Source: Nitrospirales bacterium (GTDB taxonomy: Bacteria > Nitrospirota > Nitrospiria > Nitrospirales > UBA8639). Taken from it: a stretch of DNA of 64,000 bases. The DNA lies in assembly GCA_021604005.1 (NCBI GenBank), contig BQIV01000015.1, forward strand, positions 35,084 through 99,083, read 5' to 3'. The position numbers and the translations under genes are program-made. Shown piece by piece: positions 19,773 to 28,809 of this stretch. The number at the start of each line of letters is the position of its first letter. Position 1 is the stretch's first letter. The notes under the pieces were generated by a model. It saw only the letters and a list, made by a program, of their open reading frames with translations, had not been told where the DNA came from and searched no databases.

Positions 19773-20186
19773 TCGAGTCACACGAGCCTGCTCTTGTTCC
19801 CGACACGATGGTCTTAGCCCTGACGATTCCGTTGATACTGCGAACGGGCTTGCATAAACCCATATAACAACCGGTGGATGACCAGACTCTTCGGTAAACG
19901 TTCAGGTAGCCATTGTACGGCTCATAATTCAGGAGCGGATGGATACCCATCCCTCACTGACTTCAACGACAGCCACAGCTGAGCGAATATAGTGACTGGA
20001 TGGGACTGGCTACACAGATTGGCAACAGTATCGAAAAGCACTTGATAAACCTGCAAATTTCTGTATAGTCACAGAAGCAATTTTGATGCTAAGGTACCAT
20101 GGAATGTAGCGATCCGGTCGACGCGTCACTATGTGCTCTTACCTGAATACGTCTGCCTGACAACAATGTATTCGAAGGAGTCTCCA
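19773..20186. other. Intergenic region
   Basis: No gene is supported in this 414-base stretch. It should contain the promoter of the downstream three-gene cassette. Confidence 0.4.
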
Positions 20187-20711
20187 TTGACATTTTCACA
20201 CATGCTCTTGGCCGTGTGTTCTCTTGCCCTGTTGACACCTACGTTGAATGCTAGGGCTGAATTAATCCTCGATTATAGTCCAAAACTTATTGTTGGTTGG
20301 ATTGAAAAAGTTCAAATTCTCCCGGAAAATATTCTCCTTCACGCCAAGGTTGATACGGGGGCAGATACATCGTCACTCAATGTGTCAGGACTCTCAGATA
20401 TCGTGCGTGACTCGGAACGATGGGTAAAGTTTACGGTAACCACCAAAGAGGGACAAAGCGTTAATCTTAAAAAGCCCGTACACCGGTATGTAAAGATCAA
20501 GAGAAAAGGCACGCACTCCCAACGGCGACCCGTGGTGAGATTTGATTTGTGCTTAGGAAACATTTTCAAAAAAAATGTGCAAGTCAACCTGGCTGATCGT
20601 AAAAATTTTAAATATAACATGCTCGTGGGTCGAAACTTCCTCAAACGCACAGCGGTCGTTGATTCTGCCGAGATCTACAAACATGAACCTAACTGCGTAA
20701 AAGAGAAGTAA
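20187..20711 (+). CDS. RimB-like ATP-dependent zinc protease family protein with signal peptide
   Basis: 174 residues from a TTG at 20187, chosen because AAGGAG lies 6 nt upstream and a signal peptide ('MLLAVCSLALLTPTLNARAE') follows directly. ATG 20202 is an alternative. The family hallmark 'KVDTGADTSSLN' is present, a motif like the DTGA active site of retropepsins, and 'RPVVRFDLCLG' and 'YNMLVGRNFL' close the fold. Family members are called zinc proteases, yet the DTGA motif suggests aspartic-type chemistry. Unlike the copy at the start of the window, this one is predicted to be exported. It starts a cassette with an inactive transglutaminase/7TM protein and an ATP-grasp ligase, an arrangement seen in many proteobacteria. 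Confidence 0.82.
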   Translation: MTFSHMLLAVCSLALLTPTLNARAELILDYSPKLIVGWIEKVQILPENILLHAKVDTGADTSSLNVSGLSDIVRDSERWVKFTVTTKEGQSVNLKKPVHRYVKIKRKGTHSQRRPVVRFDLCLGNIFKKNVQVNLADRKNFKYNMLVGRNFLKRTAVVDSAEIYKHEPNCVKEK

Positions 20712-20717
20712 GTATTC

Positions 20718-22238
20718 TTGAACAAGCGTCATCTGTATTTACTCGTTCTGTCTTTATCTGCCTTTGGTCTTGGCCTGTTTGTCTATAAGGCTGCCGTCCT
20801 TCAATTTCCGTTAGTTCCACAAACACAAGCCGAACTGTGGAACGTCGAAGTTCACCTGACGTTTTTCGCCAAAAATAAGCCGGTAAAAGCTTCGCTCGCC
20901 TTACCGAGGAATACTCGTCGATATGCCATCGTTGATGAAAACTTTATTTCTCAAGGGTATGGGTTAACGACGGTAAAAGATGATGAGAACCGGCGAGCCA
21001 CCTGGTCCATCCGGAATGCCAACGGCAAACAACATTTATACTATCGCGCTACGGTTCGACGAGTTGAAGTTGCGGATCTTCACACAGAACCTCGCATGCC
21101 CGACATCGCCATTTCCCCTCTTCTGGGCGCACAATTAGCTGCTGCCCAAGCGCTGCTGGCTGACATTAAGGAAAAGTCTGCCGATGCCACCACCATGGTT
21201 GCCGAACTCTTCTCCCGGATGAAACATCCAAATGCCGATCCAAATCTTCAATTACTCCTCGCAAAAGATTATTCGCCGGAAAACAAGCTCGAACTGGCCA
21301 CTGACATCCTGGATCTTGCCAAAATTCCCAATCGAATCGTTCATGGCGTTCGACTCGCAGAATTTCAACGACAAGCCACCATCGTCCACTGGTTACAGAT
21401 TTTTGTAAAGGGTGAATGGAAGTCACATCATCCGGAAACCGGCAGTCCTGATATTCCAAGTAATTACTTCACCTGGTGGCGCGGACTCCAGCCATTAATG
21501 GATATTGACGGCGGCGATAAACTCGCCATGACAATGACCGTAGCTCCCAATCAGGAAGAGGCCATACAGGCAGCCATGTATCATACGCAACTGGCAACCC
21601 CTGAATTATTGGAATTTTCTCTCTTTAGCCTACCTCTCGAGGCACAGGCGGTCTATCGGATTTTGCTCATGGTTCCCCTGGGAGCCTTGTTGTTACTCGT
21701 GCTCCGAAACGTCATTGGGATCAAGACGTTTGGGACCTTCATGCCCATCCTCATGGCCCTAGCATTTCGCGAAACGCAATTACTCTGGGGGGTCATCCTG
21801 TTCTCATTCGTAGTAGCGTTAGGATTGGGGGTACGCTTTTATCTCGAACATCTCAAACTCCTCCTTGTTCCCCGGCTGGCGTCCCTTCTGATTATCGTCA
21901 TTCTCCTGATGGCCGCCCTTAGCATCCTCAGTCATAAACTTGGCCTTGATCGAGGACTCTCGGTCGCATTATTTCCTATGGTCATTTTAACGATGACGAT
22001 TGAGCGTATGTGCATCGTCTGGGAAGAACGGGGAGCGAGTGAATCCATTCAACAAGGCTTAGGAAGTTTAGCGGTCGCCTCACTGACCTATGTGGCCATG
22101 ACAATCCCATATATGGAGCACCTGCTCTTTGTCTTTCCAGAATTGTTATTACTCTTCCTGGCAGGCACATTGCTGATGGGACGGTACTCTGGTTTTCGGT
22201 TGCTCGAACTTCGTCGTTTTAAGGCATTAACGCAATAG
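20718..22238 (+). CDS. Inactive transglutaminase fused to 7TM domain (UUP1-type)
   Basis: 506 residues from TTG 20718, 6 nt after the protease gene. A transmembrane segment at ~5-27 is followed by a large extracytoplasmic part (~30-310) and, from about 312, a C-terminal block of seven helices starting 'AVYRILLMVPLGALLLLVL' and including 'GIKTFGTFMPILMALAFRETQL'. This is the Transglut_i_TM/7TM_transglut pair. The transglutaminase-like part lacks a visible Cys-His-Asp triad, as expected for the family. In its cassette the protein is thought to work with the ATP-grasp and the protease in peptide-bond making or breaking at the envelope; direct function is not established. Confidence 0.85.
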   Translation: MNKRHLYLLVLSLSAFGLGLFVYKAAVLQFPLVPQTQAELWNVEVHLTFFAKNKPVKASLALPRNTRRYAIVDENFISQGYGLTTVKDDENRRATWSIRNANGKQHLYYRATVRRVEVADLHTEPRMPDIAISPLLGAQLAAAQALLADIKEKSADATTMVAELFSRMKHPNADPNLQLLLAKDYSPENKLELATDILDLAKIPNRIVHGVRLAEFQRQATIVHWLQIFVKGEWKSHHPETGSPDIPSNYFTWWRGLQPLMDIDGGDKLAMTMTVAPNQEEAIQAAMYHTQLATPELLEFSLFSLPLEAQAVYRILLMVPLGALLLLVLRNVIGIKTFGTFMPILMALAFRETQLLWGVILFSFVVALGLGVRFYLEHLKLLLVPRLASLLIIVILLMAALSILSHKLGLDRGLSVALFPMVILTMTIERMCIVWEERGASESIQQGLGSLAVASLTYVAMTIPYMEHLLFVFPELLLLFLAGTLLMGRYSGFRLLELRRFKALTQ

Positions 22239-22259
22239 CACGATTGCAGCACGGCATGT

Positions 22260-23234
22260 ATGTTTGCTCTCAGTAAAGCATTGGCAAAACAGGGCGTCCT
22301 CGGCTTAAACCACCGCAATGCGGGCTATACGCTTTGGCATAACCCACGCCACCTCTTTCCTCTTGTCGATGATAAATTGACAACGAAGCAATTAGCTGAA
22401 GCAGCCGGACTCGCGGTTCCCAAATTGTATGGCGTTATTGAAATTGAACGACAGGTGCGCGGGCTTTCCAACTTGCTCAAACCCTACGATGACTTTGTGA
22501 TTAAACCAGCGCAAGGCAGTGGCGGAGATGGTATTGTCGTGATTACGGGCCGACGCAGCCATCGCTATCGCAAAGCCAGTGGTCACTTTGTCACTCAGGA
22601 AGGCCTCGACCATCATGTGTCCAATATTTTAAGTGGACTCTACAGTCTTGGCGGACACCCGGACAAAGCCTTGATTGAATATCGTGTACAGTTTGATCCC
22701 GTGTTTGAAGCTATTAGCTTCCAAGGCATTCCTGACATTCGCATTATCATCTTTCTTGGGGTTCCCGTCATGGCCATGGTTCGTCTTCCGACTCGCATGT
22801 CGGATGGGAAGGCGAATCTCCATCAGGGAGCTATTGGAGCAGGCATCGATCTGGCCACAGGACGGACCTTAAGCGGGGTTTGGAAAAATGAGATTGTCAC
22901 CGAACATCCAGACACCGAACAATCAATCACTGGCGTCCAAATTCCACACTGGGAAACCTTACTGCATCAATCGGCCCAATGTTATGAACTGACAGGACTC
23001 GGCTATCAAGGGGTCGACCTCGTCTTGGATAAAACCCAAGGACCACTAATCTTAGAACTGAATGCGCGGCCTGGGCTCAACATTCAAATTGCCAATCAGG
23101 CAGGACTTTTGCCACGATTGCAAATGGTCGAAAAAGAATCAAAAAATCTCATCAAGCTTGAAGATCGATTAGCCTTTGCCACACGGCACTTTGCCGCATC
23201 CTCAAATGACCCTTCAGAACCACGAGGACAATAG
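22260..23234 (+). CDS. Alpha-L-glutamate ligase-like ATP-grasp protein
   Basis: 324 residues, third gene of the cassette, 21 nt after the 7TM gene. It belongs to the ATPgrasp_ST group ('sugar-transferase-like ATP-grasp'). Residues visible are 'LNHRNAGYTLWHNPRHLFPLVDDKL' (seen as 'NHRNAGYTL'), the nucleotide-binding 'DFVIKPAQGSGGDGI' and 'EYRVQFDPVFEAIS'. The Mg site is in 'GVDLVLDKTQGPLILELNARPGLNIQ' (Asp, Glu and Asn of 'VDLV' and 'ELNARPG'). It probably ligates an amino acid to an unknown acceptor. With rimK (315-1220) this makes two ATP-grasp/RimB pairings in the window. No signal peptide, so it acts in the cytoplasm. Confidence 0.87.
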   Translation: MFALSKALAKQGVLGLNHRNAGYTLWHNPRHLFPLVDDKLTTKQLAEAAGLAVPKLYGVIEIERQVRGLSNLLKPYDDFVIKPAQGSGGDGIVVITGRRSHRYRKASGHFVTQEGLDHHVSNILSGLYSLGGHPDKALIEYRVQFDPVFEAISFQGIPDIRIIIFLGVPVMAMVRLPTRMSDGKANLHQGAIGAGIDLATGRTLSGVWKNEIVTEHPDTEQSITGVQIPHWETLLHQSAQCYELTGLGYQGVDLVLDKTQGPLILELNARPGLNIQIANQAGLLPRLQMVEKESKNLIKLEDRLAFATRHFAASSNDPSEPRGQ

Positions 23235-23357
23235 GCTCTACTGCTCCCATAAACCTTCCCCTTCATCGATACGGCAAACGAGTGTCAACAGCAAATCAGA
23301 TGAGAGGCTTCGCATGAAAAGGGAAGGAGGAGAGCAATTCGATCCACTATGCTTATG

Positions 23358-23984
23358 CTAGACAATCGATTCAAGCAGCTCATTATTCGGCGAGAAGATC
23401 ATGAGCATGAGACATCCATCTTCAGTTGACGTTTCATGATGCACGGTTCCGGATTCCGCGCGGTGGTAATCTCCAGGATAGAGAATATGTCCGCCGCACG
23501 ACAGCGTACCCTCGAGAATATAAAACTCTTCGGGGGATGTATGCCGATGAGCTCGATAGCAACTATGGGGTGCCATACGTGCAAGCACGGTCATCCGCCC
23601 GATGGCTTTATCAAACGATAGCCGCTTGACACGAATACCAGGCTCAACTTCTCGCCAACAATCATCTGTCGATCGAACGATTGTAAACCCGCTGGACTGC
23701 TCGGACGGCGCCTCTGGGTCCTGTACGACACCTTGTCCTTTTTCTTGGGGTTCAGCGGCAACGCGCTTGAGTAATGTTGTACGGAGCGAAGCAGGGGGAG
23801 TTTTGGGTGCGGCGGCGGCACCAAGTAGCCCGGCAACGTTCTGAAAGTCTTTCACGGCTTGGCACGTCGCGCAGCCTTCAGCGACGGTTTTTTCAAAGGC
23901 CTTCAACTCCGCCCCCTCAAGCGCACCCAATACATAGAGCGCGGCCTGTTCGAGCATGTCATCGCTAGGTTCTTGCGGGATCAC
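23358..23984 (-). CDS. ChrR-like cupin anti-sigma factor
   Basis: 208 residues from GTG 23984, which overlaps the stop of the sigma gene by 4 nt. The N-terminal ~60 residues form the anti-sigma domain ('LYVLGALEGAELKAFEKTVAEGCATC'; 'ALYVLGALEGAE' and 'GCATC' are the recognisable parts). A linker precedes a cupin domain at ~115-205 with metal-binding 'AHRHTSPEEFYILEG' and 'GDYHRAESGTVHH'. In zinc-binding anti-sigma domains a His usually stands four residues before the CxxC, and another near the N-terminus. Here those positions hold other residues, so only the Cys pair remains. ChrR-type proteins hold an ECF sigma factor until a signal such as singlet oxygen or peroxide reaches the cupin. Confidence 0.87.
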   Translation of the reverse strand: MIPQEPSDDMLEQAALYVLGALEGAELKAFEKTVAEGCATCQAVKDFQNVAGLLGAAAAPKTPPASLRTTLLKRVAAEPQEKGQGVVQDPEAPSEQSSGFTIVRSTDDCWREVEPGIRVKRLSFDKAIGRMTVLARMAPHSCYRAHRHTSPEEFYILEGTLSCGGHILYPGDYHRAESGTVHHETSTEDGCLMLMIFSPNNELLESIV

Positions 23985-24631
23985 GAGATAAGACCTTCCT
24001 CCAATGGACCAAGAATCATTCGTAACTTCATCATACCTAATCGTACTCGCGTTTTCACGGTTCCAAGCGGCTCGCCGATATGCTGAGCAATCTCACGTTG
24101 CGTAAGCCCTCCAAAATACGCCAACTCAATCACACTCCGCTGATCACTTGTCAAAGACGCTAACGCCTGCTGAAGCACACGACGCTGTTCACGATAGGCG
24201 CTCGATTCTTCAGGATTCGCCTTTGTCGCCGGAGCATCTTCTATCGTATCTAACGATTGGCAACGGTCTCGCTCTTTCTGTCCTGAGCGAAGTCGATCGA
24301 TCGCGCGACTTCTCACTAACACCGTTAACCACACAATCGGCTTCCCTCGCTTCTGATCAAATTGGCCAGCCTGACGCCAGACTTGCATATACACGTCCAT
24401 CGTCACTTCTTCGGCAAGCATGGGATCATTCAAGACACGGCAGGCCAACCCATACACATAAGGTGACGTTTGGTCATACAAATCTCCAAGCGCGTGCTCA
24501 TTTCCCCGAGCCACCATTGCAATCAAACGCACCAACTCCTGATCGTGCGCACTCAACTCCGGCTTCACCTGTACATCGACATCAAGCACTCGCGTATATC
24601 CTTTACTCCTACTACGAGAAAGGTGCGTCAC
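23981..24631 (-). CDS. ECF RNA polymerase sigma factor
   Basis: 216 residues. Region 2 spans ~45-115 ('NEHALGDLYDQTSPYVYGLACRVL' begins it; 'AEEVTMDVYMQVWR' is the -10 recognition helix). Region 4 is at ~150-205 with 'LTSDQRSVIELAYFGGLTQREIAQHI' and 'GTVKTRVRLGMMKLR', the -35 helix-turn-helix. It belongs to the SigK/RpoE-like ECF class that pairs with ChrR-type anti-sigma factors, and its stop overlaps the start of just such a gene. It is transcribed away from the DUF4331 operon, and that operon is the obvious candidate regulon. No shared promoter motif could be established by eye in the 260-base divergent region. Confidence 0.92.
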   Translation of the reverse strand: MTHLSRSRSKGYTRVLDVDVQVKPELSAHDQELVRLIAMVARGNEHALGDLYDQTSPYVYGLACRVLNDPMLAEEVTMDVYMQVWRQAGQFDQKRGKPIVWLTVLVRSRAIDRLRSGQKERDRCQSLDTIEDAPATKANPEESSAYREQRRVLQQALASLTSDQRSVIELAYFGGLTQREIAQHIGEPLGTVKTRVRLGMMKLRMILGPLEEGLIS

Positions 24632-24891
24632 ATGGATTCATGCCCAACACAGGATATCCGTCTGCGTGCGGTGACGCGATACCCTCCTCGCTCCCTGACG
24701 ATTTCATCAATACTCAAGACCACACTCTACAACTTACCTAGACCAACATGAAACGTATTGTACGCATTTCCATAAAAGAAATCCAAAACGATACATCCGT
24801 CCGTACCGTAGAAAAACACGACATATTCAAACACACCCACATGATGCACATACCACAATCACTTATCACTGACAATCTTGGAGGTCATGAC

Positions 24892-26403
24892 ATGAGAATT
24901 CCGCATGGACAGCAACTCGCAGCCCTTATGCTCACAATATGTATCGCGGCTCCCGCTTTTGGCGCCAGCCACCGTGAAGCTCCGCTGATTGCACTTGACC
25001 CGGCAGCTGACAACACCGATGTCTATGCCTTTCGAAGTTGGGAAGATCCGGACAAGGTCGTGTTCATTCTCAACGTCATACCTGGCCAAGATCCAGCGGA
25101 TGGACCAAATTACTTTGCCTTTGATGACAAAGTCCTGTACGAAATTCATATTGATAATAATCAGGATGGCAAAGCCGAGGACATCGTCTATCAGATCAAA
25201 TTTACGTCTGAAACTCGACCAGCACTTGGATCATTAAACTTTCCTCTACCCTTCGTTGGAAATCCAAACATCGCTGTCTCCGAACTTCAAGGAATTACTG
25301 CGCTCGACGGCCCGGGCTCGGAAGGATTGACTCGACGGCAAACCTACACCGTCACCGAGGTTCAAGGAAAAAAACGAAAGCGTCTCTTTCGAGGTCAAAG
25401 GCTCGTGGCAGTCCCATCGAACGTCGGACCAGCCACGATGCCAAATTATGAAGACTTGGCCGCGCAAGGTATCTACAAAGATAGCTCGAGCGGTATTCGT
25501 GTCTTTGCTGGACAACGCGCTGAGACCTTTTATATTGATTTAGGAGCCGTCTTTGACACGGTAAATCTACGCCGTCCTGTTCCTGCTCTCACCGAAGATG
25601 AAGACGCGAATGATGCGGCCAACCCATTCGGGATCAATCGCTTCAGCGGGTCTAACATCAACAGCATTGCAATTGAAGTACCAATTACACGAATCATCAA
25701 AAATAATAAATCTAGAGGCACAACCGACAAACCCGTAATCGGCATATATGCCTCGACCAGTAAGAAGCAGATAAAAATCTTACGGCGCAATGGGAAAGCA
25801 ATTGATGTCGGCAAGTTTGTTCAAATATCCAGAATGGCCAACCCACTGGTGAATGAACTCGTTATCGATACTCCAACGAAAGATAAGTGGAATGCATCTG
25901 ATCCTGAAGACGAGGCACAATTTCAAGAATTCTTTAAAGCGCCTTCCCTCGCAACTGCGCTGAACTTGATTTTCAAGCTTCCTGTACCCGCTACTCCTCG
26001 AACTGATCTGATGCAAGTGTTTTTGAAGTACCCGGGACAACAGTTAAACGGGACGAACTGTGGCTCACCCTGTTCGGAGTTGCTTCGGGTTGATCTCAGC
26101 ATTTCACCTACATCTCCGGAAAACCAAAAACGCCTCGGTCGACTAGCTGGTGACCCAGCAGGATTTCCTAATGGACGCCGACCCAATGATGACGTCACGG
26201 ATATTGCCACGCGAGTCGTCGGCGGACAAGCTTTTATCGACAACCGTGTGGGAGACGGAGTCAATTTTCTTGAAGACGCTCCAGGGACCAATCTCACATC
26301 TAATGGAATATACAAGATTTTTCCATTCCTTCCGACGCCACACGATGGGCGAAACCGCCGGCATATCGATTGCGATGAAGTCGGAGCAAATCCGTGCAAT
26401 TGA
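24892..26403 (+). CDS. DUF4331 domain-containing exported protein
   Basis: 503 residues from ATG 24892, chosen because GGAGG lies 7 nt upstream and a signal peptide follows directly ('LMLTICIAAPAFGAS'). The mature protein opens 'SHREAPLIALDPAADNTDVYAF', seen as 'SHREAPLIA' and 'PAADNTDVYAF', the hallmark of DUF4331. The rest is beta-rich with few Cys, ending 'NRRHIDCDEVGANPCN' with a possible disulfide. DUF4331 proteins are often next to ECF sigma/anti-sigma pairs and TPR proteins; their activity is unknown. It heads a four-gene operon divergent from the sigma factor. A hairpin after its stop may set its level relative to the next genes. Confidence 0.88.
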   Translation: MRIPHGQQLAALMLTICIAAPAFGASHREAPLIALDPAADNTDVYAFRSWEDPDKVVFILNVIPGQDPADGPNYFAFDDKVLYEIHIDNNQDGKAEDIVYQIKFTSETRPALGSLNFPLPFVGNPNIAVSELQGITALDGPGSEGLTRRQTYTVTEVQGKKRKRLFRGQRLVAVPSNVGPATMPNYEDLAAQGIYKDSSSGIRVFAGQRAETFYIDLGAVFDTVNLRRPVPALTEDEDANDAANPFGINRFSGSNINSIAIEVPITRIIKNNKSRGTTDKPVIGIYASTSKKQIKILRRNGKAIDVGKFVQISRMANPLVNELVIDTPTKDKWNASDPEDEAQFQEFFKAPSLATALNLIFKLPVPATPRTDLMQVFLKYPGQQLNGTNCGSPCSELLRVDLSISPTSPENQKRLGRLAGDPAGFPNGRRPNDDVTDIATRVVGGQAFIDNRVGDGVNFLEDAPGTNLTSNGIYKIFPFLPTPHDGRNRRHIDCDEVGANPCN

Positions 26404-26432
26404 TTTGTAGGTCCTGAAATTTTCGACACATG

Positions 26433-26461
26433 CCACCCTCTCCCTAACATGGAGAGGGTGG
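26433..26461 (+). promoter_or_regulatory. Perfect 11-bp hairpin between DUF4331 and TPR genes
   Basis: CCACCCTCTCC at 26433-26443 pairs exactly with GGAGAGGGTGG at 26451-26461 around a 7-nt loop. No T-run follows, so it is not a simple terminator. It lies 30 nt after the DUF4331 stop and may act as a partial terminator or a 3' end stabiliser. Confidence 0.6.
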
Positions 26462-26479
26462 GGACAAGAGCGACAGACA

Positions 26480-27670
26480 ATGCTGACCTCAATGACTTTT
26501 CTAAAAATGCTCCTGCTCAGCTTGGCGATTGTATTTCAGTTATACGACGCAACCAGCCTTTATGCAGAACCTTACATTCCTCAGGATGATTCGGTGGTAT
26601 TAGAACAACTTCCAGTATCACGTGATCCTCAAATTAAGAAACTTCGTAGGCTTCGAACACAACTATCCAAACATCCCGAAGATCTCACTCTTGCCGTTCA
26701 ACTTGCGCGTGCGTACCTTCATTTGGGGCAGACCAAAGCTGACCCTCGTTACGACGGCTATGCGAAGTCCGCACTTGCGTCCTGGTGGAACATGACTCAA
26801 CCGCCGCCAGAAGTGCTCATCCTGCGTGCAACCCTTCGACAACGTCAACATGACTTTGATCGTGCACTCCAAGACCTATCCCTCGTCATTAACGATCAAT
26901 CCAACCATGCCCAGGCATGGCTCACTCGGGCCGTTATCTACCAAGTTCGTGGAAACTATCAAGATGCACGCCAAAGCTGTCTTCCTCTATTGCGACTCAC
27001 CAACACGTTGATTTCAACGGCATGTCTTGCCAATGCCATGAGCATGAACGGTCATGCATTGGAGAGCTATCACAGCTTACAAAGAAGTATCGAGCAAGAT
27101 TCCTCTTCCACGCCACAAGAAAAGCTTTGGGCCTTGACAATCCTGGCTGAGACGGCCACACGGTTGGGGAAATATCCAGAGGCTGAACAGTATTTTCAAG
27201 AGGCCCTCACCATCGAGCGAGAAGACACGTATCTGTTAGGGGCCTATAGCGATTTTTTATTGGACCAAGGCCGCCCGAAAGACGTTCATGTTTTACTCAA
27301 GAATCAAACCTTGCCTGACGGCCTACTCTTGCGCCTCACTTTGGCAGAACATCAACTCAATTCTTCAACACGCGACAAACATGTCGAAACACTCAAGGCG
27401 CGTTTTGCAGAAAATCGACTGAGAGGGGAAGCACGGCACCTGCGGGAAGAAGCTCGCTTCACACTTCACCTTTTACATCAACCAAAACACGCCCTGAAAC
27501 TGGCGTTGGAGAACTGGAATATTCAACGGGAGCCCTGGGATGCTCGCATGGTGTTGGAGACGTCGCTTTTGAGTGGAGACCGATCGGCAGCGCAACCTGT
27601 TTTGAATTGGCTCTCGTCCAATAATTTAGAAGATACACAACTTCAGAAACTCATAGGGCCATTGTCATGA
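26480..27670 (+). CDS. Exported TPR-repeat protein
   Basis: 396 residues. A signal peptide occupies about the first 29 residues ('LLLSLAIVFQL', cleavage near 'LYAEP'). The remainder is all-helical with TPR-like units, for example 'PEDLTLAVQLARAYLHLGQ', 'PPEVLILRATLRQRQHDFDRAL' and 'AETATRLGKYPEAEQYFQEAL', with typical A/G-Y-A/P spacing. It likely serves as a periplasmic scaffold. Its stop codon overlaps the ATG of the HupE-like gene (ATGA), so the two are coupled. It belongs to the operon led by the DUF4331 gene; the partner in the cell is not known. Confidence 0.85.
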   Translation: MLTSMTFLKMLLLSLAIVFQLYDATSLYAEPYIPQDDSVVLEQLPVSRDPQIKKLRRLRTQLSKHPEDLTLAVQLARAYLHLGQTKADPRYDGYAKSALASWWNMTQPPPEVLILRATLRQRQHDFDRALQDLSLVINDQSNHAQAWLTRAVIYQVRGNYQDARQSCLPLLRLTNTLISTACLANAMSMNGHALESYHSLQRSIEQDSSSTPQEKLWALTILAETATRLGKYPEAEQYFQEALTIEREDTYLLGAYSDFLLDQGRPKDVHVLLKNQTLPDGLLLRLTLAEHQLNSSTRDKHVETLKARFAENRLRGEARHLREEARFTLHLLHQPKHALKLALENWNIQREPWDARMVLETSLLSGDRSAAQPVLNWLSSNNLEDTQLQKLIGPLS

Positions 27671-28809
27671 TCCGGTGGTCTTTCACCATTTTTTCATGTT
27701 TCCTTCTGCTTCTATGTTCAGAACTCACGTTCGCTCACAAAGCCAGCGATAGTTATCTACGCTTCACGATTCATGACAATACCATTCAAGGACAATGGGA
27801 CATCGCCTTACGCGACCTCGATTATGCCATCGAACTCGATAAAGACAATGACGGGAAAATCACATGGGGAGAACTTCAGGCCAGGCATCAAGCCATCACG
27901 AATTATGCCCTCCCCCGTCTTCAGATACGCGGGAATGGCACCGCCTGTTGGAGCAACGCCACAGATCATCTCGTCGATCATCACACCGACGGAGCCTATG
28001 CCGTTCTGCGTTTTTCAGTCGTCTGCCCTGAAGCGTTGAACACCGTTGCGATAGAATACGGCCTGCTGTTTGACCTCGATCCATCGCATCGTGGACTGTT
28101 ACACGTCGATGACGATGGACGAGTGCACACCGGAGTCTTGAGTCCTGACCAGCGAACGATTCAACTCGATCTCAAGAAACGCTCTCATTGGTATGAGTTT
28201 CTCCAATTTGGACGAGAAGGCATGTGGCATATTTGGATCGGCTATGATCATATACTCTTCTTAATCAGCCTTCTTCTACCTGCCGTATTATGGTGGGAAG
28301 GACGACGGTGGCATGCAGTCGAATCCTTTTCTCCGGCATTCCGAGAAGTCGTGAAGATTGTCACGGCATTTACCGTGGCGCACTCCATAACCCTTAGCCT
28401 AGCGGTGCTAGGGATGGTGAGTCTACCGTCACGATGGGTGGAATCCGCAATCGCCGCCTCAGTATTATTTGCTGCACTCCATAATGTATACCCTGTTATC
28501 CGTGCTCGCCTTTGGGTCGCGACCTTTCTGTTTGGCTTGATTCACGGATTAGGGTTCGCGTCCGTTCTCATCGATCTCGGACTGCCAGGAAAGTCATTGG
28601 CATTAGCTCTTGCGGGATTCAATCTCGGAGTAGAAGTCGGCCAGATCGTGATCGTCGGCCTATTTATCCCACTGGCCTTTTTGATCCGTCGATCCTGGTC
28701 TTATCAACATGTCGTCCTGAACTTCGGTTCTATTCTGATCGCCCTCATGGCATTCGTCTGGTTAATGGAACGAAGTATGGACGTCAATGTAGGAATGGGA
28801 GTGTGGTAA
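27667..28809 (+). CDS. HupE/UreJ-family membrane protein with an EF-hand-like loop
   Basis: 380 residues. A signal peptide ('FLLLLCSELTFA') leads to a ~175-residue extracytoplasmic domain that contains a perfect EF-hand loop 'DKDNDGKITWGE' near 57-68. From ~187 six or seven helices follow: 'WHIWIGYDHILFLISLLLPA', 'FTVAHSITLSLAVLG' and 'FGLIHGLGFASVL', the His-rich motifs of the HupE/UreJ_2 family. HupE relatives are linked to metal (nickel, cobalt) uptake, but many of this longer subtype occur apart from urease or hydrogenase, as here. Calcium binding by the loop is inferred. The next gene starts directly after its stop. Confidence 0.87.
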   Translation: MIRWSFTIFSCFLLLLCSELTFAHKASDSYLRFTIHDNTIQGQWDIALRDLDYAIELDKDNDGKITWGELQARHQAITNYALPRLQIRGNGTACWSNATDHLVDHHTDGAYAVLRFSVVCPEALNTVAIEYGLLFDLDPSHRGLLHVDDDGRVHTGVLSPDQRTIQLDLKKRSHWYEFLQFGREGMWHIWIGYDHILFLISLLLPAVLWWEGRRWHAVESFSPAFREVVKIVTAFTVAHSITLSLAVLGMVSLPSRWVESAIAASVLFAALHNVYPVIRARLWVATFLFGLIHGLGFASVLIDLGLPGKSLALALAGFNLGVEVGQIVIVGLFIPLAFLIRRSWSYQHVVLNFGSILIALMAFVWLMERSMDVNVGMGVW

